A stretch of 64,000 nt of DNA from Apostichopus japonicus (Eukaryota; Echinodermata; Holothuroidea; Aspidochirotida; Stichopodidae): contig NC_092568.1 of the NCBI RefSeq assembly GCF_037975245.1, positions 35,088,501 to 35,152,500 on the forward strand. The letters are read 5' to 3'. Position numbers and translations under genes: made by a program. This document shows, in pieces, positions 24,301 through 39,300 of the stretch (position 1 is the stretch's first letter; every line of letters starts with the position of its first letter). Below the pieces are notes generated by a model. That model did not search any database. It saw only the letters and a list, made by a program, of their open reading frames with translations, and was not told the DNA's origin.

Positions 24301-27300
24301 ACTTTTTGAGTCCTGGAATATACACAACGTTGCTAAAAAAGTGTGGATGGCACACATGGCATGGTACGCAGTCGAGTGGTGCATGACACTTCAGTGTGTG
24401 CAGTATGATGGTGGGTCTGTGTCCGTATACCCAGTCAATGTACAATAGTTTTGACATGATACAGCTTGTTTTCCTCCTAACAGTAAAAAGTTTGTTTTTA
24501 TTTATTTATTTTGTGATCACAGAGAAGATGGTCTTCTTGCACAATTGCCCGGAAGGATATTAACAAGAAATGTTTGTCTTTTCGAAAATCAGGACAGACC
24601 TCTCCCTGGGAAATCTTTTTCCTGTCCAAAGAGCTCAAAATATTTAACTCTCTCAACATATCTGGAGACTTTGATGGTTTCTGTTGAAATGGATTATTTT
24701 GCTGAAAGCTAAACTGATACACATCTTAATGTATTACACTAGCTGGTTACAAGACAAAAACAACCATAGAAAGTAGTAAAGTACTATAGTCAAGAATCAG
24801 ATTAGAAAATGCCTTTTGGAAAGCAAACATGTATATAGTGGAGTTTTGTGGTACAGTACGTCGGTGTTTCAAGAAGAAAAGATAAATACATGAATAATGG
24901 TCACACAGTTTGGCAATATCTCTGTCGAAGACCTTTTCAGTTTGAATAATTTCATTACTCTCCAACAATTGGTCGCTATGACTCATGACTGTATCGATGT
25001 ATATCTTGTCAGACTTTACCTGTATTGAATGCCAGAAATAGATGATGACATAATTATTCTTGACTCTTATTGGCTGCTTCTCTTGTCTGCTCTTTAAATG
25101 TCCTCTACAGTAGCATGAAGATCCAGGTCAGGACCCAGATAACAATGTCAGCAGCCACTTTCTCTACTCAACTTCTAAAGGTACAAATATTAAAATGAGA
25201 ATATAGACTTTTCTTTTTTCCCATATTTTCTTGGGCTCCCTCCATCTTTTCCACCAATCAACCTGGGTGTGAGGCTATAATACCCTGACCGCCCTCTCTA
25301 ATGGCCTGAGCATGTACCGTTGGGGTAGTGCACACGTGGGAACAAAATCAGAGTATTGATCCTTAAATTATAACAATTCTGCTTTTTTTGTTTCCCCGAA
25401 AGGGATAACTATATGGAGTCACTCTTACCAACCTGTGGCTGAGCAGGTCTTTGTTTCATATTATATTGTGACACAGATATAAAAAAAAAATGTGAAATTG
25501 TGAAAGAAAAAATATGAAATTTTCTTCTCATAGACAGTTATTTTAGGTTATGACATTTCTCTGAATGTTCAGTCAACTCATCATTCACTTATCAGATTAT
25601 TTGTTTGATATTGAATGTTCATTTAAAAACTATTTGAGTTGTAAATTATTTTAGAGATATATATTGACAAGAGAGAGGTTTCTAAAGAAACATGCAATTT
25701 TGTTTTTGTTATTTTTTCCCACATGTGGGAAAAAATTTGTTTAGAAGAAGATGCCTTCATTAGATAATAAGCGACTTAAAGCGAGTGTACATTGGAATAT
25801 TCAGTGTTGAAAAAACATTATAACAATGCAAGTTGATACCCAACCTTAAACTAACCACAATTGCATCTTCTATTTAGATACTGTATCTACTGCCAAAATG
25901 AACTGTCAGCATACGTAGGACAATAAGTTGTGGACATACAGTAACATAAAGAATTATTAACTGTCTTCCAGTGTGCTAAAAGTACTATGACAACATTTCC
26001 TTGTTTGAAAGTATAGGCTTGTCAGTTGGGTAAATTTCTATACCCGTACTGTATATCATATGATCCCGAAGCTCTGGTGCCGGGTTGTACCGCCACGTGC
26101 AAAGGGGTGGTTGCCAAAAGGCTTCCTGTTTTCAAAGTTCTGGTAATCTTGGAAACAGGTAGTTTCTTGAATGGATCCAAAATCAGTGCCAATTGAAAGC
26201 CAATTTGGAATAGAATGGACTTAATGTACAAAGAAAACATATAGACAGGCAATGGAGAATGTTTGTACAGGGTGCCAAAGATAAAGGCCTTCTAGATCTA
26301 TCGGTTTCTGCCCTCGGGCTACATCTTCCATCCAGATTATTGATTGAGGTAGATCAGAGAGGTGGGATTCTGTGAATGATGGCCAGTGGTACTGCTGCTG
26401 TGTGGTGTCGAACCGTATTGATGCATTGGAGTGCTGTTGTATTGAGGCTATTGACTGCTATTGTTAGTATCCATTGAAAAAAACACGCTCCATGCATCAA
26501 TAATTTCACCCCCAGTGATGCCTCATGGCCATCTGTCATTCCAGTTACATCCTTTCTGTTGACTTTGTGCATCTTTCAAAAATTGCAGAAGGCAGCATTG
26601 GATGCAATATTACAATATATATAGATAGATATAAATATACATACAGATAGAAGGAATTTGACGAACTTCGTCCAACTGAGTGTGTACTTGTGTAATTTAT
26701 ATAATGTATTTTCACACGGTATGAACAAACATATTGACTCAAGCCAGTGTGAAACTGCATTTGAATATTCAGTCTGCTGTTAAATTATTTAATAATCTCT
26801 TTTTCCTGTGGGAAATTCGTAGTTCACATAAGCCAGAATTGAATCCTATGAGACGAAACAAGAAACCGGGATGACATAGAATGCAGAAGCATGATAGCCA
26901 TCTGAGAGAGAAAGAAATACAGAATCTGTCCATGTTTGGACCGGAATCATTTGACTAAATACCTCTGTCGTGGCCTCATATTTTAGTGCGCATGATAAAA
27001 CTGCCAGAAGCTGGCCAGGTACTTATAAATGTGGTCGAATTTACATTCAGCGCCGGCTGGAGAATACTTTCGTTAGAATCGATCGCCGCAGTTCATGTAA
27101 AGTGTCACGTCAACCAAGAGGATCAAGACAGGGCAAATTAATGAAGGTCAAAGTTTGATGTTTAGACTTGATATTTTAATGTGGGGTGGGGTGGGTGGGG
27201 GAGAATTAATGTGAGATGTTACAAAGGTTTAGACTCACATACAGTACTTCTGTATGAAAATTCACTAGAATTTAATGGGCCTACCGAAAAATGATAAAAT

Positions 27301-30300
27301 AGTGATCAATTACAAATAGCCTACTTCACTGTTCTTTATTAGACCACTGCATGCATCCCATATTATGTAGATCTCTATGGTAGAGAACAATATGTACACA
27401 CTATGTTAGGGTACAATGGAAATGTTACATGTTCACTTAATAACTACTTAATGTCAGCAATGGTTATTTTGGAATATCATGAATTGCTCAGATCGTATAA
27501 TAAAAAATAATAAAAGAATAAAATATAAAATATAGTGAATAAATTAAAGAAAACAATTTAACATGGTAGTCAGGATGCCTAGTCTCAGCGTACGTAAAAA
27601 TTCAAACGCTAACCATGTTCGTTGATATGTGTCTATTTATGAGTCGATGAACACTGCTTTCTTTATCTATGGTGAACTGTCTGTCATTGTCCAGTATTAT
27701 AATATGACAACATAGCAATAACAAAGATAATTCAGCAACAATTCTGCAGATTTACAAAATTTTCTTATGAATTTTATCAAAATTATTGAATATATATAAC
27801 TTCCTCGTTGATAATATTATGTAGAGCTTTTCTGTGTCACTTTTCTTTTCAAAAATTGATTTCTGCTTTAAAAATCATCGATGATTTTACCCTCTTTGTT
27901 CTGTTCAGCATATATGACCCACTAAAGTAGTCACCCTGACTACATAAAGAAATCATTATAATGAATGATGAGATGCTCAAAACAAGTGGAAAACAATAAC
28001 TTGTACACTTTTGTCCAGGTTTGAGTTTATTAAAATTGCATGTTTTGAGTACAGCAAGCATATTATTTTGTAGGTAGAGATTGCATGCAAACAGTACATT
28101 ATTTGGTACAGTGCAATCTTACCTTAGAACCAAACTATAGTCAACTTCACTGTATTCTTGTTTAATAAAGTGGGTGCCTGTTGTATGTGAAGCTGTAAGC
28201 TTACAGTATGTCACTGTTGTTGTAGGTAAGAGTGCATGCAAACAGTACTGTACAATATTGTGGTACATTACGTTTGTACATTACAATCTTACTTTAGAAC
28301 CAAACTACAGTAGTCAACTTCACTGTATCCTTGATTTATGGAGGAGGTGCCTGTTGTTCCATATGTGAGAAACTGCAGGCTTATGTCACTGTTGTAATTT
28401 ATAGGTAAGATTGCATGCAAACAGCACTGTACAATATTTTGGTATATTTATCTACGTACAGTGCAATCTTACTTTAGAACATGAAAACGGTAAACCCACA
28501 CTGCTTTGATGTACAGTATGTTGAATCTATGTATATATTGTTTACCGTGCCAAACCTAAAGTGTGTTAAATTTCTTCCTCAAAACGGACGTGAGAAGACA
28601 TATATTTTTAAAGTCGGCCACGTTTAGTCTCACGTTTCACTGTAGACATTTTATTGACATGAACCTCTGGAACCTCTTAGTGTGCCAGTGGCCATTTTGT
28701 CACAGTTTGTCCCAATTTGTCTCAGTCGCTTCACATCCCTTTTGCTTTGAAAAGTTTTTTTTTCCCAATTTTTATTTTACCGCTAGGATTTTTCAGTTGG
28801 CAGTTTACTTGTTATTCCCACAGGTTGCATGCCGTCTTGCGTTTCTCAGCCATTTTTTCTGTTTTTTTTTTGCTCGGAGCCATTACCCTGTCATCTCTCC
28901 ACGGCCTTCAGCCCCCCCCCACTGCTTCTGCGGCTGTGACTCATTTCTGCTGAACTAACGAACCATGTAAATTTGAAAGGCAGCCTAGTCATTTGTCAGT
29001 AGAAATTAGTATGGATTATTTATTAGGAAGATAACCTGCCTCGACGTAAAATAGAATACTAATTTGTAGAGATGTCCTATTGAAGTGCCAAATGTCGCTA
29101 GTTGCGGTACACATTATTTCATTCGTGGTATGGGGGATGGGGTAACTCGGCAAATTCATTGTATCTTGAGGGATAATTAATTCCCTTCCCCCAACAATGT
29201 GTAATTAATTTGCTGAGAGGGTAATTTCATTCACAAATTAAACTGTCTGGGAAATGCATAGTATGTAACAAGTGACAGTCCGTATAATCATTTAATATTC
29301 GAGATCATGCCATGTTTAATACTCACACATGTATGTATAGAAAATAACGTCATCATTACCACACAGTCTCTGAGTATTTGTAATGTTTCCCTGTTGTGAT
29401 CGCGCATTTGTAATGCTCATTCGTTGTACATATTTACATATAATTATAATATATTCGCTAGATATTGGCTACATACTGTAGCTACAACATGATTCCACCT
29501 CTGTTATTGGTCACTATGTGTATGAATCCGACTGACTCAGTAAGCATCCCAAACATTGAAAGTTGACTTCTGATGACCTTAATGTGACCCGGACTAAACA
29601 GTAGTCCAGCTTACAAATACACATGCAGTGTAGTAGTAGTTAATATATATTCCTGAAAAAGTAAGCTGCCTTCCAATAATTATGTTGAATAGATGGTTTC
29701 GGATCTCCTGTGCAGCATTACAAACGGTGCGATTCTTTGCAACAGTCTCGATAGCTCATCTTCAGAAATGGCATCTGTTACTTCGCTTGATCCTCCATTT
29801 ACAGCCATCGTCTCAGCTCCAAATGCACTTTTCATAAGTACTGTATCTTAAGTCCAACCGATTGGATTCCTTTAACACACACACACATACCCAATATCCC
29901 AACAACCCTTGATCATTAGTCATCATGCGACCCACTTTCCCCTCCTTCTGAAAATGTCAACTAATTCAGAATCGATGAATTATATATGCCAAAAACTGTA
30001 ATTGTGAGCTATATTAATAACGGATCAGTGGTTTATCAAAGCTACTGTACGTACTTGACAAGTACAGTACTGAATGAACTCTGGGATACTGTGCTGTTTG
30101 TATTATTACATGAATGACACCAATCTTTATTGGCCAATCTAAAGTACCAAGTACCACATGTCTGAAAATACGATCGCAATAGATCAAACTTGAGACAACC
30201 ATCAACGAAGTTATATCAACCTGTTAATTTTATAGTGAGCGAGTAGTCAACGATACTTCTGGATTATAACCCAAAAATTGTGGCCCAGATGATTTGTAAA

Positions 30301-33300
30301 TTAGTAACAAATCTTGTTGACTGCTGTTCCTTTGCCCTTCTTAAGTACCATGTCCATAAACATATATTTCTTTCGTAACTAAATGTGGCACTTTTATATA
30401 ATCCCTAATAGTGGAATAATTTACTGAGATGAAAATTACCCCATGCAGTGCTGATAATTTATGTTCTTTTTCATATAAAGTGGGTCAGTGAGCTTAATGG
30501 GAAATTCATCTCTTCAGCTGCATGAGCCAGAACTAAATAATATACAGCGACTATATTATGTCAGTTTGTGGGCCATTTATATATGTTTGTATAAGCTGTA
30601 AATATGTTTTATGAGAATATGCCCTTTTTTCCCCCCTTGACAATTATTTCATAGTAATCAATGGAAGAGGTTATACTACCAGTATTGGTTACCAATAGAT
30701 TTTGTGATCTTGATATGAGGTGGCAACTTGCCTCTGTGGTTAGCCAATGCTATTTCTCTGTCTCCTGGGATCTTTTCTGTTCACCTTTTACACAGCCAGT
30801 GTTGGTACTTTGAGTGATTATTTACAGTAACATAATCTACCCCAGCAACATAATCTTGATCAACACTTGGAGAAAATGACATCCTCCCCCATGGTGACTT
30901 GGTTGTCATGGTAACTTGCATTGGAAATGTTTTTATCTTCTTCTTGCCACTTGTCTTGGCAGGTGTTCAGATGTACATTGGGTCTGTCTGGTTGTCCATG
31001 TCAGTGACCTTGAAGCAAAAGAAAAAAGAAAAAAAAAAGAAAAATGGTTGAGACATTGACACAAAGAAATTAATGCACTGTACTGTATGAAACAGTAGGT
31101 GAATGATACATTGTTAATGGACATGTCAGAGTACAGATATAAGTATTTATCCTGAGAGGGTATACATGTACGAGTATATGTTTTTAAACTACCTCCGTTT
31201 CAGTGATATGCTTTCACAAACAAATATCTCCCTATTTCACCCTTCCTCTCTTCACCTTCTCCGCTTTCCTCTCCAGCTGCTCTTCTTCCTCTTTCCGTCT
31301 TTCCCTCTTCTCCTCATCTTCTCTTCCCCATCCTCATTGGGGGTATGAGGGGGAAATTCCCCCCAACATTTTTCCTTGCCCCCCCACCCCCATTTACCCT
31401 TCCCCAATCAGATCTGCTACTTATCGGAAATATATGGAGCTAGGCTAATTGTTTTGTATTAGAACCAGCTTCCAATGCATTGCATTAATGTGAAAAATTG
31501 TCAAATGATCACACCATTTTGCATATAAGTCACTTAACTTATGGAAAAGTACCCAAAGGAGAGAGGCAACCCCTCACCTTAGATCCCCCCCCCCCAAAAA
31601 AAAAAACAAATACGCCTTTCACCCAAGTTCTCCTCCTCCCCAGATTGCCTTGGTTTGTGCCACCACTGGTCTTCCCCTTCCCCCTTCCCTTGTGGTCTCA
31701 AACATTGCTTTGGTAAAAGGTGGGTCATTGTTACATGATGTATGTACACACATGCTACTTTCCATTAATTTACAGTGACAGAGTGGTGTGTAAGGACTTC
31801 CATATTTGGGTACAAGAATAGAGTTCTCAAACTTGTGCTAAACTACTATCAACCTACAGATAGTCCTCTCTTTGTTGAACTTGTAACTCAGATCCTGCTG
31901 TGTCAGTGGAATGTGTCTAATTTTTCGGCAATGTCAAGGTTTGTATACTATCATGGTAGTAGTATTGGGATTATGTTGCAATAGAACATACACATCTTAC
32001 AAGATAAATCCTGTATACTGTCCAGTGTGTTCTGTATTGGAGAGGAATTTCTTTGTTGGGGTTTTATGTGTTAAAACCTTTTTTTTAAGTCTTCTTTTCC
32101 AGATTTTTGACATTGTGGCAAACTGTAGAACTTTGTCTCTACCTGTGTATTACTGAAATGAAGTTTTGTAACTTCCAATATATGATCCTCACCTTCTTTA
32201 ATATTTAACAACAGTATCTTAGCAACAGCCTAATTTTCATTCTTTTTTTGTGGTAAAACTTGAAGATTTTTTTCTTCACATTGCGACCCTAAATGTATGT
32301 ATGCTAGAAAGAACAAAACAAGACTTGTATTTTTATGTGCATATTTTGCGTGAAATTTTTATGCTATGATTGATTCTTCTTATTGGCAGGCAAAATTTGT
32401 ATTTAATTTAAAAGTACTCAATAACTGGAAATATTTTTTTAAGATTTAGCATCTAGATGAAGAAAGAATATGTTCTGGACATTAAATGAGAATTTGATCA
32501 CCAAAGTTGGAGGGCAAATACAGATGACCTTTTAAAAAAGAGAAAAAAAGTACTATTCCACTGAAGGCCTCTTGTGATACTGTAAGTTTACTAAGTGCAC
32601 AATAACCTAACACAGAAATAGACAATATAGCTTGTACACTAGGGATACTAAACCAACCTAACTAGACATGCAAATATTTGGCAGTTTCACAGGATTTTCT
32701 CTCTGTACAAGTTTTGTAAAGAAATATATACATACCTGATATAGTGATAAATTAATATACCAGAAGAAATACATTTGAAAGATTTGAGCATTCCTTCCAA
32801 ACTGGAGATTTGTTTTTGCAGAGCACTCAGTACAGTTCATGTATGTCTTCTATTAGACTTTACACTCATCACCAGTGTACTGTACTACACATATTGAATC
32901 TCATTGGCACTATATATATATATATATATATATATGTGTGAATATGGAGGAATTAATAACAAAAAAGAGATCAAATGCTGTACATAGCATTTTGGAGGAT
33001 AAGAAAATCTATGCATAAAATCATGTCAGCCTTTTTCGACTTGAGAACTGGAAATTATGAATGGAAGAGAAAGTGGCATCTTGTTTCTGAGCTCAGAGGG
33101 ATTCTTTCACAGGTCAGTAATATCGAGAAAAACAGTCAATTCTAATCCCATTGATAGAGAAAAGATGTGCATCTTGCACGGATGCCCCGAGGTGCGAGAG
33201 GTTGTGGTGGAATTGATGAGGAGGGAGAAGCCTAATGTACCGTAAATGAGCTGACAGGTGACTGTATATAGTGGAGGTAGCTAAATTAGAACAAGAAGGC

Positions 33301-36300
33301 CTTCTTACTGCAGCTTTTAATTGCATCAGAGGATAAAAACAACAAACTGGTGGGGGGAAGGCAGAGGGGGGGGGGGCAGAGGAAGGTTTGTTGCGTGGGT
33401 TAAGAAAGGTGGGCGTGACTAGAGAGTGAATTGGGAACTGGGATTGTGTGATAGGTGACAATCCAGTCATATGAATGCAGCAGCCATAGTAATAACTGGA
33501 AGGTGTTATTGGAACATGATTATAATATGGTTGGATGATATCAGTGTCGTCATCTGCGGATAATAATTCCTTCTCAGTGAACAGTGTGCTGCACGTGAAG
33601 TCAAACTGCAGTTTCAGTTACCAGTGAATCGGTTCCATGACAACTCCCTGGTCTCATTACCTACAAATCTGCAATGGTGTAATCAGTATCAATTGAAAAT
33701 GTATGTACTCCTGTAATCGGGAATATTTTTCACTGCAGATGTTAGGATTCTTGGTCTTTGATTCCACGCTGAAGAGGATGGGAATCAATGTACAGAAATG
33801 GTGAAATAAAGCAGTTTGGTGGGTGTATATATTTATGTGTGGGTCTGTGTGTTTGTCTGTGTGTGTATATTACACCTGCTTGTAACCTTGATTACTCAAA
33901 AAGTACATCTTGCTTGAACTTTATACTAGGTGTGTAGTTAGATCCCTGTATAGAATGCATGGACCATTTTGTAAATGGTACTTTAAAGTCAAAGTTCATT
34001 TTCAAGTCAAAATGTGAAACCTTGGCAACAGTATCTCAAATAGTGTGCCAGCTAAATGGTTGAACATCTTACTTGGTAATTACAGCTACTGTAGATCCCC
34101 TTGGTGAGTACAAGAACCCTCCTGAAATCGACAGAGGTCAAAGTTCATTTGAGGTTAATACAGTTCAAGATCTCAAAACCTTAAAAACATGATAACTGAA
34201 AAACTGCAAGTTACATTAGCTTGATACATGTATTTAGTAGGCTGATCTAACTGAGTACAAGAAGTCAAGAATCCTATTGTTTTTGTGAAGTTCAATGGTT
34301 ATTTGAGGTCAACAGTGATCAAAGTCTGAAAACTTTATTAATGTGATAACTCAAAGAGTTTCTCAAGTGATAGATGGTATTCAGAACCATCCACCTTAGA
34401 AAGTAAAGAAAAACACCATTTTGTTTGTTTGTAGAGGTCCAAAGTCAGATCACTTCAATAGAGTCAAAAGTCTGAAACCTTCTGTAAAGTTAAAAAATTG
34501 GAAAAACTTGGTATTTGGTATATAGACCCATCTTAGTGTTTACAAGCTAACTTTGTCTGTGTCAAAAGTTGTTTTGAGGTCAAAAGAAGTCCCAAAACTT
34601 TGTTAAAACACAATAACTCAAAATGTACAGCTTGAATGAACTTTCATGCATGATACAGAATGTAGATCTCCACCTGTTCAGAGGTCAAGAAAGGTCAAGA
34701 AAGGTCAATGTCTGAGAACCTTATAAACTCAATATTTCAAAATGTTAAAAGCATCCATACATGGTTAAATACATTCTGCCTAGTTTTCTACATGTTTTTT
34801 TTGGATTAATTTATAAAACATATATTTTTTTGCCTGGATGACAAAGTCTTAGACCCAAGAAATAAATTTGTGAACTGTGCTACTGTAATTAAGTTCATGT
34901 GGTGAACTTTGATCAATGACTTTCCTAATTTGAATAATACTGTAAGGTAACAATGTTTGGTTCTGTAAAAAGTTTTGAAAATGGGACCCCATAAAGTCAT
35001 TACATGTCACTTTAAAGGCAGACGTTGAGTACGTGATCGAGTTTATCTTTTCGTCCCCTGTGTTACTTACAATATTACATGCATGTCCAAGGGCAGAGTT
35101 GTGTTGTCAGTCCTTCTTGAAAAGTGGGCAGCATATTTTCAAGATTTTTGAATGATACAGTTACCGTTCTCCCTAAAGGTAACTGCATATATTTCACGAA
35201 CGGTGAACAACGCCAGAGACCTCCTTAAGATGCTAGTTCACACACAGGGGAAGTAATAAGAAATTTATTGGTGTCAAAAATGAGTTAACAAGTACTTTAT
35301 GAAATTGAATATATATGAAGTGAGCAAGCAGTGCATTCTGTCAATTATTTTTTCGTTATTGATGTGATGTGCCTCTGAAATCAATACCTCTTTTTAAGGT
35401 CTTTCTCTATATTTTTATCTTTACTTTCACTTTTGAGGGAAGAAGAAAAAAAAAACTACACTTCAATTTTCACCCTGAATCATCATCTCCAAAAGTTTCT
35501 TCCAAATTATTTTTTGTCCTTTTTACCCTTATCGGGCAGACGATCTGAAGAGCCCTCGAGGGCACTTGGGGGTTGTTGGGCTGTGATGGACAATGGTGAA
35601 TAGACACATATCCAGTTACTGAGGACAATGGATATGCACGGGAAAATGAACACCATCTTAATTCAAGTCGTCAATTCGGTGTTCGTACGTAGTACGTGAC
35701 TGCCTCGTAGGTTGCTGACTTGAAGAGTGGGGTGGAATTTAGCCACATAGGTATTACAAAGTTGTGTGAAGGCTTCATGACCATTTGGGATGCAGTCATT
35801 AGGAGTGGACTGAGCTATAAGGCTCGAAATAATGGAACGGCTGGGGACGGAAAAATTGAATAATTTACGTGTAAAACTAACATTTTCCCTAAAGGGGCGA
35901 CAACACGGACAAGTAATCTCTTCTTCATCTAGCTATCGATCGATCGGATTACGGCTGCTTTTCCGTCCAGATGTAATTTAATGTTTTGCCGTCAATATTC
36001 AAACTGGGTTAATGGATGATGAATATAACCGCTTACTATAACTTGCAAGAGCTTGCTTGGTTCTAGATTAAACAAAACCTACACAAAAGCCTTGATTATG
36101 GGTCATCAGTGTAACAGGGAACCTCAATATGCTAGAACACCAAATAATGGTAAAGTTCTGTAGTTTATATTCAGACAATTTTTCCATCATTAATGCACGT
36201 TTATCACAATTTTGTCTAATTTACTTGAAATGTATGTCTGAAAATTTTGGAGGGCCAGTAAATCTTGGCGATATCTTGGAGATAAATTTTGGAAACTAGC

Positions 36301-39300
36301 ATTTATACCATGCTCAAATTTGGGGCCTATATATATACCAATCAGGATTTGAAATGTTGCCTACCATCCAAACCAAAATATTGTGTCCGTGACTAGAATT
36401 CACAATGCAAAGTTTAAAAAAAAAAGTAACAGAAGTTAATAAAGAAAATTATTTATAAAATCAGGTATGTGGAAAATTCACTTTGCTCACAGAAATTCAT
36501 GATGCAAAAGGAAGAAAAAAAGTATCTGCATGAGAGCTTGGTTGTCCGCTTCGAAATCGTCAGCACAACTTAGTAAACATTTTGATAGGAAATTCAGCTT
36601 AGGTTTCTAATTAAGTCTGATACTGATAATCTTTAAGAAATAATTTAACCAAAAACCAACCCCCACCCCACCCCACCCCCACCCCACCCCACCCCACCCC
36701 ACCCCACCCCCACCCCAAGGAAAAAATATATATCCCTATCTACCTGACATTAAAAATGTGATTACACTGTCATATATATTTCCAATATCCCATATTTCTT
36801 GCTACTTCCTTTATTTTGTTATTACTCAAGTTCTATGAACACACTAATAATCCCATCTATTTAATCAACCAATAAAACTGTTTTGATGCCATACATGTGT
36901 TCTTCCAGATTAATCTACAGCTTAACAGTGTCAATGTATATATTTCTTAATGTCAGTTTGTAATTTAGTCTAACCATAGCTGGATTTATGTATCTTTACA
37001 CATGGGTCTTACAAACCCTACCACATCTTTCAAATGATTCTGATTTCTACTGACATTTCTGAAAGCCTTTGCAAGCTTTAATCTTGTCAAAAGTGGATAA
37101 CTTGAGATAGTACTATCTCTAGGCACATTAGTTAATATGTTCCCCAAGAAATTTAAACTAGTAAAAATTCATTTCTATCTCACACCCTCATCAACACCAT
37201 TTCTGATTTATATTGATATATCTGTAAATGTAAGCATCCAGTTAACTTAGCAGAGGTAAGATCAAGAAGAATTTTCAATCTCTTGTGAAACATGAGTAAT
37301 TGGCCAATCTCTTCCTCCCAAGCTATTAAAGTAATCCAAACTAATACATTAATACTGCGATAGCTTGCATGCTCATCTCAAATGTGAGTGACTGAGATTT
37401 GATACAGCTAGCTCTAGAAAGAAAGAAAAATGAAAAGAAACTAAAAAGCATTAAGCGTTTCATAAAATGTGAAACGTTCCCCCTTTCTTTAAATTCATGG
37501 CACATAATTGTGCTCCACTTCGATATAAAATTGCAGAAATGAAGACACTCTTAAAATTTGGAGTTGATGCCTTCCAGTTAAAACAATAGCAGATAAAAAA
37601 AATCACCTGAAAACCTACCTTTCTGCAGATTGACAATAATTAAGTCAGAAGTAGAAGGTAGGCTGGTTGGTCTTAATTAGGAGTGAGTCATCGTGGTAAA
37701 GATAGCTACAGTAATTGCTGCACACAGCAGGCAGGCAGGCAGGCAGCTCAAGAGTTAGAAAACGTGTCTCATAAATTACCGCAATATCAGCTAGCATACG
37801 TTGGTCTTTCTTTAAAGCAGAGTTCAGGGGATATGTTTTATTCAACATCAGTTTTATAATCTTGCTTAGTCAGGCCTGCATATTAGCCTACAGCGACCTG
37901 TAGAGCTCAGAAAAGGAAAACTTCTGCATATAAGCAGGCAGGCATGGATGTGTAGATAAATGTCGGTGGAAAGAAAAGAAGACTGAGCATATCTTATATA
38001 TCACAGTATTAGTTCTGATGACAAAAAAAATGCAAAAATGGCAAGATATTTGATCACTAGAATTTGATCAGAAAGATGTAATTGTAAGGAAAATTGAAAT
38101 TTTAAGCCAGCTAGTATATAAAGCAGAAAATATCATTTTAAGGAATTCGCCAAAACCTCGCACCTAGAGTGCTTGTGCACAGCTTCAAGTGATGCGTTAT
38201 AACACTGGCTTTTAAAGTGGTAGCATTCTGTCCATGACAATTGACATCTAATTGGATACCTCTGAATTTAACAATGAGATTATATCGTCATTTGGCTACT
38301 CAAACCTCAATTAGTAGTTTAGAAATTTTATCCAATACAGTGAGTTGTTGTGTCCCACAAATTTAATGTGACGTTTCATTGTATGATAATAATAATCATT
38401 AGGAGAGCTTTCACGTTTATGCTTAATTTCATCCAAAGGCACTCCCAATGTTTGCCAAGGGCCTAAATTCCCACACGAAAACAGAAAATTTGAGCCGGAA
38501 CTGCTGCATAAAGTTTACACTTCTTACTCTGAAAATTCAATATTCCGATCCTACCTTCCATCAGTGTTTTCCAATATACTGTATGTTTCAGCGATGAGTC
38601 AGGTTTAAGAAAGGAATAATATCGTTGTGTAGTTTTTTAACAAACTTGCATCGTGGCAACCTTAAGGAGAACATAATCAGCAATCAATGTTCAGTGACCA
38701 GATTTACCACACTAATAATGGCTATTAAACCAATTTTAACTACTAGACCAAATAAGTGACTATTCTCATTACAAGTACACTATTAACTGTATGTTCGCTC
38801 TGGCTTAGACTATTTGTAAAGCAGATTTGGTCGTCATTTCTTTCATATAACTCTGGTCATCAAACATTGCCGGTGGTTTGCTATCTGAGGTAATCCCATT
38901 CACAATCATCTTGCCTTAAGTCTATTTATTTTTACTTTTTCGATATAAATTGTGTAGCATACGTTGATTTTGATCATGTCTGCATGGTGTGATTTCAGCA
39001 AACTCAAGTCACCTTCCATATTTTTAAGTTTTGTACGTAGCAGAGATATCCGTCCTTTTATATGGTGGTTATGTACAGGTTGTGTGGCAAGGTCAATGCA
39101 AAACAGCAACAAGCTTGAAGTGAGTGTTAAGAGTTAAACCATCACAGCGACTTCCATTTCCTCCCAAACATGACGTGTCTGTCTTCGAGCTAATGAAGCA
39201 ACTTTCGGTTGGTACGTGTGGCCTTCTCTTTCTTTACAAATAATTCTTTCTCGGAATTAAGGCCAAAAGATACACAGACGTGAATGAAATAATCTTTCAT

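Noticed and set aside
28563-28958. 131-codon frame, Phe/His-rich, with an overlapping second frame
   Set aside because: It arises from pyrimidine-rich sequence low in stops. There is no domain, no conserved motif and no splice structure linking it to TRIM9.
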